DNA of 64,000 bases, taken from the NCBI GenBank assembly GCA_035947875.1, contig DASZJQ010000109.1, positions 29,209-93,208 on the forward strand, in the 5' to 3' direction. The notes beneath the pieces are model-generated. The model was given only the letters and a program-made list of their open reading frames with translations. It had not been told where the DNA came from and did not search any database. The translations under genes and the position numbers were made by a program. Shown here piece by piece: positions 1 to 7,745 of the stretch. Position 1 is the stretch's first letter; every line of letters starts with the position of its first letter. Origin of the DNA: Bog-473 sp035947875. GTDB taxonomy: Bacteria; Actinomycetota; Acidimicrobiia; Acidimicrobiales; RAAP-2.

Positions 1-70
1 CGAGTGGCGCTCGGTCCGGAAGCGGTTGGGCAATGGCATCCCACCAGAGGGAGAGGTCCTGATAGCGCAC
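1..70 (-). CDS. 5' end of a probable FAD-dependent amine oxidoreductase (partial)
   Basis: Only the first 23 codons lie in the window; the gene runs off the left edge. Reading leftwards from a GTG at 70, the frame gives a start rich in Tyr, Trp and Asp (RYQDLSLWWDAI). A GGAGGAA ribosome binding site lies about 7 nt upstream. This Leu-Trp-Trp start precedes the FAD-binding fold in DAO-family enzymes of the gamma-glutamylputrescine oxidase (PuuB) type, which is known family behaviour. It begins 20 nt after the aminotransferase stop on the same strand, so the two probably share a transcript. The family call is inferred from a very short stretch and from the amine-catabolism neighbours. Confidence 0.45.
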   Translation of the reverse strand, partial: MRYQDLSLWWDAIAQPLPDRAPL

Positions 71-90
71 GGGCCCTTCCTCCGGGGGGT

Positions 91-1470
91 CTACATCCGG
101 CGCCACGCCTCGGTCAGTACCTCGCGCAGGGTGGAGACGATGAACTCGATCTCGGCGGGACCGCAGATGAGCGGCGGCGAGAGCTGCACCACCGGGTCAC
201 CCCGGTCGTCGGCCCGGCAGATGAGCCCGGCCTCGAACAGGGCCCCGGAGAGATAGCCGCGCAGCAACCGCTCGGATTCCTCGTCGTCAAAGGAGAGTCG
301 GGTCTCCTTGTCCTTGACCAGCTCGATCCCGTAGAAGAAGCCGGCGCCGCGCACGTTGCCGACGATGGGCAGGTCGTAGAGGGACTCCAAGCCACTGCGG
401 AACGCACCTTCGGTGTCCCGGACGTGCTCAAGGATGTGCTCACCCTCGAACACGTCGAGGTTGGCCAAGGCGACGGCGCAACTCACGGGATGGCCGGCGA
501 AGGTGAACCCGTGCAGGAAGGACGCGCCCTCGGCCAGGAAGGGCTGGACCAGCCGCTCCGAGGCGATCATGGCGCCGAGGGGGGCGTAGCCCGACGTGAG
601 TCCCTTGGCCACCGTGATGATGTCGGGTTGGTAGCCGTAACGCTCGGAACCGAACCAATGACCCAGTCGACCGAAGGCGCAGATGACCTCGTCGGAGACC
701 AGGAGGACTCCGTGGCGGTCGCAGATCTGGCGCACCCGCTCGAAGTATCCGGGCGGTGGCGGGAAGCATCCGCCGGCGTTCTGCACCGGCTCGAGGTAGA
801 CGGCGGCAATGGTGTCGGCACCCTCGCGGAGGATCGCCCGCTCGATCTCATCGGCCGCCCACTGCCCGAAGGCGACCTCGTCGTCGGCGAACAGCTCGGC
901 CCGGTAGAAGTTCGTGTTCGGGACCTTGATGGCCCCCGGAACGAGGGGTTCGAACGGGGTCTTGAGATCCGGGAGGCCGGTGATCGACAGCGCCCCCATG
1001 GTGGTGCCGTGGTACGCGATGTCGCGGCTGATGACCTTCGTCCGCTGCGGCTGTCCGGTCATTCGGAAGTACTGGCGGGCCAGCTTCCACGCCGATTCCA
1101 CCGCCTCGGACCCACCCGAGGTGAAGAAGACGCGGTCGAGGTCGCCGGGCGCGTAGGCGGCGAGGCGCTCGGCCAGCTCAATGGCCTTGGGGTGGGCGTA
1201 GGTCCAGAGGGGGAAATAAGCCAGCGTCCCGGCCTGCTTGGCCCCGGCCTCGGCCAGTTCCGTGCGTCCGTGACCAAGCTGCGACGTGAAGAGACCGGCC
1301 AGACCGTCCAGGTACTTCTTTCCGTGCTGGTCCCAGACGTAGGCTCCCTCACCGCGCACGATGACGGGGACCTCGTGGGTCTCGTACGTGGCGAGGCGGC
1401 TGAAATGCATCCAGAGGTGACGGCGGGCCTGGTTGCTCAGTTCGGAATTCTCGGGGTTGGAGTTGCTCAT
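91..1470 (-). CDS. Class III (PLP-dependent) aminotransferase, omega-amine type
   Basis: 459 aa, the usual family length. It probably moves the terminal amino group of a diamine or omega-amino acid to pyruvate or another keto acid in the cytoplasm. Visible motifs are SGGSEAVE (about 118-125), SDEVICAFGR (about 259-268; Asp260 contacts the PLP pyridine nitrogen) and the Schiff-base Lys in TVAKGLTSG (Lys289). The ATG at 1470 was chosen because GGAGGA lies just upstream; the frame stays open further upstream but that part has no homology-like character. It lies between an Lrp-type regulator and a putative FAD amine oxidoreductase, and near an aldehyde dehydrogenase and alanine dehydrogenase. This fits a putrescine- or GABA-type aminotransferase using pyruvate. 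The exact substrate cannot be read from the sequence. Confidence 0.93.
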   Translation of the reverse strand: MSNSNPENSELSNQARRHLWMHFSRLATYETHEVPVIVRGEGAYVWDQHGKKYLDGLAGLFTSQLGHGRTELAEAGAKQAGTLAYFPLWTYAHPKAIELAERLAAYAPGDLDRVFFTSGGSEAVESAWKLARQYFRMTGQPQRTKVISRDIAYHGTTMGALSITGLPDLKTPFEPLVPGAIKVPNTNFYRAELFADDEVAFGQWAADEIERAILREGADTIAAVYLEPVQNAGGCFPPPPGYFERVRQICDRHGVLLVSDEVICAFGRLGHWFGSERYGYQPDIITVAKGLTSGYAPLGAMIASERLVQPFLAEGASFLHGFTFAGHPVSCAVALANLDVFEGEHILEHVRDTEGAFRSGLESLYDLPIVGNVRGAGFFYGIELVKDKETRLSFDDEESERLLRGYLSGALFEAGLICRADDRGDPVVQLSPPLICGPAEIEFIVSTLREVLTEAWRRM

Positions 1471-1511
1471 GGTTCCTCCGCTCAATGGGGGACGGCGGCC
1501 GGTGCTCCGGC

Positions 1512-2033
1512 CTACCGGGTGCCCCAGCTGTACGTCTGCTTGTTTAGTTTCAGATACAGGAACGTCTCGGTTCGACGGACACCCGGGATGGAGCGCACGG
1601 AATCGTTGAGCACGTGGAGCAGGCGCTCGTCGTTCTCGCACACCACCTCGGCCAGCAGGTCGAACGAACCGGCGCACATGACCACGTAGTCGACCTCGGC
1701 CAGGGCCGTGAGCTTGTCGGCCACCACCCGCACATCACCCTCGACCGAGATGCCGACCATGGCCTGGCGGGTGAAGCCGAGTTGGAGGGGGTTGGTGACG
1801 GCGACGATCTGCATGATGCCCGCATCGCGCAGGCGCTGGACCCGGCGCCGCACGGCCGCTTCGGAGAGGCCGACCTGGCTGGCGATCGCCCCGTACGGCC
1901 GGCGCCCATCCTGCTGCAGCGCTTCGATGATGGCTCGATTGGGCCCGTCGAGAATGGTGGCCGGGGCGGCGCCGGTCTCGTCGTCGCCCAGAGGTTCGGT
2001 CCCCGTCTCCGTCGGCTCGCCCCGGTCGGACAT
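1512..2033 (-). CDS. Lrp/AsnC-family transcriptional regulator
   Basis: 173 aa. An acidic 28-residue leader precedes an AsnC-type helix-turn-helix (about 30-75, with recognition helix LSEAAVRRRVQRLRD). A RAM/AsnC ligand-binding domain follows (about 90-165, containing the EVDYVVMCAGSFDLLAEV segment). Family members bind DNA as dimers or octamers and respond to amino acids. The gene is co-directional with the aminotransferase 41 nt downstream and divergent from the aldehyde dehydrogenase at 2235, so it is the likely local regulator of this amine-catabolic cluster. A 22-bp interrupted palindrome in the divergent gap (2128-2149) is a candidate site. The effector is unknown. Confidence 0.93.
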   Translation of the reverse strand: MSDRGEPTETGTEPLGDDETGAAPATILDGPNRAIIEALQQDGRRPYGAIASQVGLSEAAVRRRVQRLRDAGIMQIVAVTNPLQLGFTRQAMVGISVEGDVRVVADKLTALAEVDYVVMCAGSFDLLAEVVCENDERLLHVLNDSVRSIPGVRRTETFLYLKLNKQTYSWGTR

Positions 2034-2127
2034 GCCCCTCCTCGCCTCTCCTCATTCTCAATGTGCCGGGTTCTTCTGGATCGAGATTCCCGGGTGGTGC
2101 CGAATTATGTCACTGTTCTGCCTCCAT

Positions 2128-2149
2128 TGAAACAGAATTCGGCGTTTCA
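2128..2149. promoter_or_regulatory. Candidate Lrp/AsnC operator
   Basis: TGAAAC and GTTTCA form a 6-bp inverted repeat around an AT-containing 10-nt centre that includes AGAATTC. It lies in the 201-bp divergent gap between the Lrp-type gene and the aldehyde dehydrogenase, about 95 nt from the regulator start and 86 nt from the dehydrogenase start. Position and symmetry suit a regulator site. Assignment to this Lrp protein is inference. Confidence 0.3.
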
Positions 2150-2234
2150 GGGGGCAATTGTTGCGGTATCGCTTGTGAAGCCCGGTTTAGTGTGATTCTC
2201 TAGCGGGGGATCGACCGGTAAGGGTGGGAGCGAC

Positions 2235-3662
2235 GTGCGCAGGTTGCAGAACTTCGTCGGAGGACAGTACCAAGACGCGTCAGATGGATCGCAGGCCCTC
2301 CTGGTCGATCCCAGCACCGGGGAGGGGTTCGCCGAGGCCCCTGTCTCCGGCGCCGCCGACATGGACCGGGCGCTGGCCGTCGCGGCCGAGGCGTTCGGCT
2401 CGTGGAAGCGGACCACTCCGTCGGAACGGAGCTTGGCTCTGATCCGCATCGCCGACGCCTTCGAGTCTCGAGCCGAGGACCTGGTCCGGGCGGAGTGTCA
2501 GAACACCGGCAAGCCGTACCGCTTGACCATGGACGAAGAGATCCCTCCGATGGTGGACCAGATCCGCTTCTTCGCCGGCGCCGCTCGCCACCTCCAAGGC
2601 GTGGCAGCCTCCGAGTACATGGCGGGGCACACGTCCTTCGTCCGGCGCGAGCCGGTCGGCGTGTGTGGCGCCGTCACGCCCTGGAACTACCCCATGATGA
2701 TGGCCGTCTGGAAGTTCGCGCCGGCCTTGGCCGCCGGCAACACCATGGTGCTGAAGCCCTCGGACACCACGCCCGTGTCGACGCTGCTGATGGCCGAGAT
2801 CATGGCCGAGCACCTTCCACCGGGTGTGTTCAATGTGGTGTGCGGTGACCGGGACACCGGCCGGGCCCTGGTGGCGCACGCCACGCCGGCCATGGTGTCC
2901 GTGACCGGATCGGTCCGGGCCGGCATGGAGGTGGCGGCGGGGGCGGCACCAACACTCAAGCGGGTGCACCTGGAACTGGGGGGCAAGGCACCGGTCATCG
3001 TGTTCAACGACGCTGACGTGGGGGCGGCGGCGGAAGGCATCGCCGGGGCCGGCTACTTCAACGCGGGCCAGGACTGCACCGCCGCGACCCGGGTGTTGGC
3101 CGGGCCCGGTGTGCACGACGACTTTTTGTCGGCGCTGGTCGAGCAGGCCGAAGGAACCACGGTGGGCGGACTCGAGAATGCCGAGGCCGACTACGGACCC
3201 TTGAATAGTGAGGCCCAGCTCGAACGCGTGCGAGGGTTCGTCGAGCGGGCGCCCGGGCACGCCCGCGTCCTGACCGGCGGGACGCCGGTGGGCGAGCGGG
3301 GATTCTGCTTCGCGCCGACCGTCGTGGGCGGCTTGCGCCAGGACGACGAATTGGTGCAGTCCGAGGTGTTCGGCCCGGTGATCACGGTCCAGCAATTCAG
3401 TGACGAGGCGGAGGCTTTGGCCTGGGCCAACGGAGTGGAATACGGCTTGGCCTCGTCGGTGTGGACACGGGACCACGGCCGGGCCATGAGGATGGCGCGC
3501 GACCTCGATTTCGGGTGTGTGTGGATCAATACCCACATCCCCCTGGTGGCCGAAATGCCGCACGGTGGGTTCAAGCACTCGGGGTACGGCAAGGATCTCT
3601 CCACCTACGGATTCGAGGACTACACCCGGATCAAGCACGTCATGAGCAACATTGAGGAATAG
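2235..3662 (+). CDS. NAD-dependent aldehyde dehydrogenase, gamma-aminobutyraldehyde type
   Basis: 475 aa, full family length. It oxidises an aldehyde to the acid with NAD; in this context the likely substrate is 4-aminobutyraldehyde or a gamma-glutamyl derivative. Seen directly are the substrate/cofactor motif TPWNYPMMMAVWK, the general-base Glu247 in LELGGK and the catalytic Cys281 in NAGQDCTAATRV. The C-terminal HGGFKHSGYGKD motif is typical of the betaine/aminobutyraldehyde branch. The GTG start at 2235 has a weak purine-rich site (GGGAG) upstream. It is followed after 18 nt by alanine dehydrogenase on the same strand, a probable operon. It is divergent from the Lrp-type regulator, which probably controls it. 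Confidence 0.92.
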   Translation: MRRLQNFVGGQYQDASDGSQALLVDPSTGEGFAEAPVSGAADMDRALAVAAEAFGSWKRTTPSERSLALIRIADAFESRAEDLVRAECQNTGKPYRLTMDEEIPPMVDQIRFFAGAARHLQGVAASEYMAGHTSFVRREPVGVCGAVTPWNYPMMMAVWKFAPALAAGNTMVLKPSDTTPVSTLLMAEIMAEHLPPGVFNVVCGDRDTGRALVAHATPAMVSVTGSVRAGMEVAAGAAPTLKRVHLELGGKAPVIVFNDADVGAAAEGIAGAGYFNAGQDCTAATRVLAGPGVHDDFLSALVEQAEGTTVGGLENAEADYGPLNSEAQLERVRGFVERAPGHARVLTGGTPVGERGFCFAPTVVGGLRQDDELVQSEVFGPVITVQQFSDEAEALAWANGVEYGLASSVWTRDHGRAMRMARDLDFGCVWINTHIPLVAEMPHGGFKHSGYGKDLSTYGFEDYTRIKHVMSNIEE

Positions 3663-3680
3663 ATAGACAGCCGTGAGCCA

Positions 3681-4805
3681 ATGATCGTCGGCATACCCAA
3701 GGAATTGAAAGACGACGAGTACCGGGTCGCCATGACCCCGGCCGGCGTGCGCGAGCTGGTCTCGGCCGGGCACACCGTCTACGTCGAACAGGACGCTGGC
3801 GCGGGCTCGTCCATGTACGACGACGAATTCATCAAAACAGGGGCGCAGATCATCGACTCGGCCGACGACATCTGGGCCGCCGCCGACCTGGTGTGCAAGG
3901 TCAAGGAGCCAATCGAGCCGGAATTCCATCGGCTCGGGGCGCGATCGGGCCAGGTGCTCTTCACGTACCTGCACTTGGCGGCTTCACGCCCCACCACCGA
4001 CGCCCTGCTGGCCGGGGGCAACGTGGCCATCGCCTATGAGACGGTGCGCCAGAGCGACAATTCCCTTCCTTTGCTCGCTCCCATGAGCGAAGTGGCCGGG
4101 CGCATGGCGCCCCTGATGGGGACCCACCATCTGATGCGGCCGGGCGGAGGCCGAGGTGTCTTGGTCTGCGGCGTGCCCGGCGTGCGCTGCGCCAAAGTGG
4201 TCATCCTGGGCGCCGGCGTGTCCGGCATGGCCGCGGCCACCATGGCCGTGGGGATGCACTCCGACGTCTACGTGCTCGATCGAAATCTGGAAAAACTGCG
4301 CCAGGTCGACCATCACTTTCGGGGGGCACTCGAGACCCTCGCCTCGTCCCAACACGCGATTGAGGAGGTCTGCCTGGACGCCGACATCGTCATCGGCGCT
4401 GTGCTGGTGGTCGGGGCACGGGCACCGCGCCTGGTCTCCGACGCGCTGGTGGCGCAGATGCGGTCGGGTTCGGTGCTGGTCGACATCTCGGTCGACCAGG
4501 GCGGATGCTTCGAGTCGACCCGGCCGACCACCCACTCGAACCCCACCTTCGACGTGGAAGGGTCGGTCTTCTACTGCGTGGCCAACATGCCCGGCGCGGT
4601 GCCGCACACCTCCACCCACGCCCTGGCCAACGCCACGCTGCCGTACACGTTGAGCATTGCCGCCAACGGGTGGAAGGCCGCGGCGCGGGCCGACCACGCG
4701 CTGGCCGAAGGGGTCAACGTGGTGGCCGGCGACGTGGTCTATGCGCCCGTGGCCGAAGCTCACGGATTGGCGTTCACGCCGCTGGCGGACCTGCTCGAGG
4801 AATAG
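3681..4805 (+). CDS. ald: Alanine dehydrogenase
   Basis: 374 aa, typical length. It interconverts L-alanine and pyruvate plus ammonia with NAD(H). The start matches the family (MIVGIPKELKDDEYRVAMTP). Lys75 (VCKVKEP) and His98 (YLHLA) correspond to the pyruvate-binding and catalytic residues. A Rossmann GAGVSGMAA motif lies near residue 176, and the conserved SVDQGGCFE segment follows. It is 18 nt downstream of the aldehyde dehydrogenase. If the neighbouring aminotransferase uses pyruvate, this enzyme would recycle the alanine formed, releasing ammonium and regenerating the acceptor; that coupling is inference. The next gene on this strand is about 200 nt away and unrelated. Confidence 0.94.
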   Translation: MIVGIPKELKDDEYRVAMTPAGVRELVSAGHTVYVEQDAGAGSSMYDDEFIKTGAQIIDSADDIWAAADLVCKVKEPIEPEFHRLGARSGQVLFTYLHLAASRPTTDALLAGGNVAIAYETVRQSDNSLPLLAPMSEVAGRMAPLMGTHHLMRPGGGRGVLVCGVPGVRCAKVVILGAGVSGMAAATMAVGMHSDVYVLDRNLEKLRQVDHHFRGALETLASSQHAIEEVCLDADIVIGAVLVVGARAPRLVSDALVAQMRSGSVLVDISVDQGGCFESTRPTTHSNPTFDVEGSVFYCVANMPGAVPHTSTHALANATLPYTLSIAANGWKAAARADHALAEGVNVVAGDVVYAPVAEAHGLAFTPLADLLEE

Positions 4806-5004
4806 CGTGAGAGGGGACATCCGGCCGAGATCTTGGGTGAAATGTCGTTTTGATTCGGTGCGTGCCGGGTAATTCGATGGGTGCCGAGCCAACCATCGTT
4901 GAGTACGAGAGATCGGAGGACGTCTGCCTGCACCTGGAGGGTTTGCCGTCCGCACCAGGTTGTGCCGGTCCGCAATCTTGACCGGCCTGCCTCGTTCTCG
5001 GGTC

Positions 5005-5955
5005 ATGCGGTCTCCATGCAGGCGTATCCGTACCCTGCTCGCAGCCGCGTGCGCTGTCCTCACGCTCGTGGTGACCGGGTCCTTGGCCGGGATCGGAGCG
5101 GCCAGCGCGGGCGCCGCGCCCGCGCCCGACCTGCCCCAGGGCACCATCTTCACCGGCTTCGCCACCGAACTCTCCGACCCGGGTGGATTTCCTCCCGGCA
5201 TGAATGTGCCCTGCACGCCCACCGGCGCGCACCCCTTCCCGGTGGTGCTGGTGGCCGGCACGGGCGCCAACGAGAACGTGTCCTGGCAGGCCCTGTCTCC
5301 GGCCCTGGCCGACGAGGGCTACTGCGTCTACGGCTTCAACTACGGCGCCACGTCCATCTCCGGCGGCCGCTTCTACGGCCTGGGTGACATTCCGACGTCG
5401 GCGCACACGCTGGCCGCGTTCGTCAGTGGCGTCTTGTCAACCACGCATGCCACGAAGGTCGACATCGTCGGCCATTCACAGGGCGGCATGATGCCCCGGT
5501 ACTACATGAGATTCCTCGGCGGTGCGGCCAAGGTCAACATGCTGGTCGGGCTGGCTCCCTCCAACCATGGCACCACGCTCGACGGCCTCACTGCGCTCAC
5601 GTCGCTCTTCGGTCCCAACCTCACCACCGGAGGTGCCTGTGATGCCTGTACCCAGCAGGAGGCCGGCTCCGCCTTTCTCTCCTCACTCAATGCCGGAGGA
5701 GACACGCAAGCCGGCCCTCGCTACGTGGTGATCGAGTCGGTGTACGACGAGGTGGTCACCCCGTACACTTCGGCCTTCCTCAGCGGTCCGAAGGTACAGA
5801 ACATCTTGTTGCAGACCCAGTGCGCCATGGACTTCAGCGAGCATCTGGGGATCCTGTACGACCCGATCGCTCAACAAGACGTACTCAACGCCCTCGGAAC
5901 GGACGACCCCTTCTTCGTCCCGGCGTGCTCGTTCGTGCCTCCGGGCGTCGGGTAG
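5005..5955 (+). CDS. Secreted alpha/beta-hydrolase lipase (EstA/lipase class 2-like)
   Basis: 316 aa from the ATG at 5005. An N-terminal signal peptide has an Arg-rich n-region (RRIRT), a hydrophobic core at about 10-32 and an AxA-type cleavage region around ASAGAAPA, so the enzyme is probably exported. The mature part shows an alpha/beta-hydrolase fold. VVLVAGTG forms the oxyanion region, GHSQGG holds the nucleophile Ser158, and Asp248 (VYDEVV) and His280 (FSEHLG) are plausible triad partners. Several Cys residues could form disulfides. Likely action is hydrolysis of acyl esters outside the membrane. No strong ribosome binding site is visible, and an in-frame TTG at 4960 is an alternative start. 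It appears monocistronic. Confidence 0.85.
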   Translation: MRSPCRRIRTLLAAACAVLTLVVTGSLAGIGAASAGAAPAPDLPQGTIFTGFATELSDPGGFPPGMNVPCTPTGAHPFPVVLVAGTGANENVSWQALSPALADEGYCVYGFNYGATSISGGRFYGLGDIPTSAHTLAAFVSGVLSTTHATKVDIVGHSQGGMMPRYYMRFLGGAAKVNMLVGLAPSNHGTTLDGLTALTSLFGPNLTTGGACDACTQQEAGSAFLSSLNAGGDTQAGPRYVVIESVYDEVVTPYTSAFLSGPKVQNILLQTQCAMDFSEHLGILYDPIAQQDVLNALGTDDPFFVPACSFVPPGVG

Positions 5956-6059
5956 GCCACCCGGCGCCGCACCCCGCACGGAGACGAAGACCTCTCCGCC
6001 TCACCCTGGGGCCCTTCACGAAGCAAGCGGCCAGCGGCGTGAGGGAGCAAACTGCAGTG

Positions 6060-7370
6060 GTGACCGATCTGCCCGATTCGTCCGACCCGGAACCCCGCGC
6101 CCCCGCATCCCGTCGGGGCGACACGGGCGACATGGACGTCCGGGTGGCTGACGCCGAACGAGATCGGGCGGTAACCCAGCTCCGGGAGCACGCGGTGGAG
6201 GGCCGGCTCACCCTCGACGAGTTCACCCAGCGCGTCGGCCTGGCCCTCCAGGCCCGCACCCAGGGAGACTTGCACACCGCCATGGCCGATCTGCCCGAGG
6301 TGGCGGTACCCCAGGAAGTCTCGACCCGGCGTCCGCCCCGCCGGTCGTTCGTGGCCGTCATGAGTGGCTCGCGGGCCAAGGGACGCTGGCGGGTCGGCGC
6401 GCGCACCACGGCGGTGGCCGTCATGGGTGGGTGCGAGATGGATCTGCGCCAGGCCGAGATCGAGGGACCCGAGGTCGTGATCACGGCGGTGGCCTTCTGG
6501 GGAGGGGTCCACGTCATTGTCCCCGAAGGGATCGATGTCCAGCTCGAAGGGTTCTCTTTCATGGGCGGACGAAACCTGAGGGTACGCGATGTGCCCATCG
6601 TCCCCGGTTCGCCGAGGATCAGAGTCCGCGGCTACGCGGTCATGGGTGGCATTAACATCCGGAGCCGGTCGAGCCGCTCGGGTCGGGAGATCGCGCGGGC
6701 GGCCGCGCAAGGCGTGCTCGGACCTGAAGCCGTTCCGCCCAGCCTGGCCGGCGCCTCCTCGGACCCCATCGATCTTGCTGCTCTCGGGCGCGATATTCGC
6801 CGACAGATCCGGGGTCAAGGGGCTCCCGCTCCCGCCCCTCCGTATTCGCCGCCGTCGGGCGAGGAGACGGTCACCATCGTCTTCAGTGACATGGTCAACT
6901 ACGCGGGCATGACCGAGGCGATGGGCGATCGGGTCTCCCGTGAGATGTTGCAGGAGCACCACCGGATCGTGCGCGACCAGGTGCAGCGGCACGGCGGCCG
7001 GGAGGTGAAGGTGCAGGGCGACGGTTTCATGATGGCCTTCGGCGGCGTGGCACGGGCGTTGCGGTGCGCGGCCGAGATGCAACGTGCTTTCCACGACTAT
7101 TCGTTATTCCACCCGGAACGCCCCATTGAGGTCCACATTGGCGTGCACACCGGGGAGGCCCTCGAGGAAGACGATGACTTCTTGGGACACACGGTCATTG
7201 TGGCGAGCCGCCTGGCGGACGTGGCCGAGCCGGGAGAGATCGTGGTGTCGTCACTGTCCGAACAACTGGTGGTCCGGTCGGGTGAGTTCCGCTTCGGCCA
7301 CCATCGTGAGGTGTCCCTCAAAGGCCTGACCACTCCCCAGCAGGCGGCCTCGCTGGTGTGGGGTGACTGA
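6060..7370 (+). CDS. DUF1707 / LiaF-like / class III nucleotide cyclase fusion protein
   Basis: 436 aa from a GTG at 6060, with GAGGGAG about 12 nt upstream. There are three regions. A DUF1707 domain (about 20-75, DMDVRVADAERDRAVTQLRE) comes first. Next is a Gly-rich beta region (about 95-200) with repeated VMGG/FMGG turns, like the C-terminal domain of LiaF and other cell-wall stress proteins. A class III adenylate/guanylate cyclase domain (about 268-430) ends the protein. In the cyclase, both metal-binding Asp residues are visible (VFSDMV, VQGDGF), together with the Lys before QGD and the Asp of DDFLG that favour ATP. The usual VN.A.R motif reads VIVASR, so the transition-state Asn is Ile. 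There are no clear membrane helices. It may link an envelope signal to cyclic nucleotide output; that role is inference. Confidence 0.88.
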   Translation: MTDLPDSSDPEPRAPASRRGDTGDMDVRVADAERDRAVTQLREHAVEGRLTLDEFTQRVGLALQARTQGDLHTAMADLPEVAVPQEVSTRRPPRRSFVAVMSGSRAKGRWRVGARTTAVAVMGGCEMDLRQAEIEGPEVVITAVAFWGGVHVIVPEGIDVQLEGFSFMGGRNLRVRDVPIVPGSPRIRVRGYAVMGGINIRSRSSRSGREIARAAAQGVLGPEAVPPSLAGASSDPIDLAALGRDIRRQIRGQGAPAPAPPYSPPSGEETVTIVFSDMVNYAGMTEAMGDRVSREMLQEHHRIVRDQVQRHGGREVKVQGDGFMMAFGGVARALRCAAEMQRAFHDYSLFHPERPIEVHIGVHTGEALEEDDDFLGHTVIVASRLADVAEPGEIVVSSLSEQLVVRSGEFRFGHHREVSLKGLTTPQQAASLVWGD

Positions 7371-7745
7371 GTACGCCCGAGACGTGCGGCTCCGAATGAA
7401 TCGGGAGGCCGCGTAGAGACGAGTTCCAACGTGAGGTCGGGGAAGGTCCGACCCACCTGCACCAGATGGAGCGCTAGTCGATCACCTCCCGCCGGCGACA
7501 GCGTTCTCGACTTTTGTCGAATCGCGATGACTCAGGGCCCTGTTCGGTGTAGCCTGTTGGCATGTTCCGCTGAGTCCCGCCATTGAAGAGGTCCCGCGCC
7601 GCCGGCGCGGTGCGGCCTCTGGCGATGCACTCCGGTCCTCCAAGCATCCGCAACACCCCCCTTCACGCTGCCCGCGGTTCTTCGCCCGGCCGGCCCCGAA
7701 GAACCGAATTCGATACCTGCCGCACCCGCACCTGAAACGACCGCG
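7371..7745. other. Non-coding leader region before the MFS gene, two strong hairpins
   Basis: I see no convincing gene in these 375 bases. Two stable inverted repeats are present. One is 7587-7620 (AGAGG/CCTCT outside CCGCGCC/GGCGCGG). The other is a perfect 10-bp stem at 7675-7684 and 7697-7706 (CGGTTCTTCG / CGAAGAACCG). A tiny frame (ATG TTC CGC TGA, 7562-7573) sits just before the first hairpin. The layout would suit a transcribed leader ahead of the transporter, but neither hairpin is followed by a U-run. An attenuator role is speculation. Confidence 0.4.
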
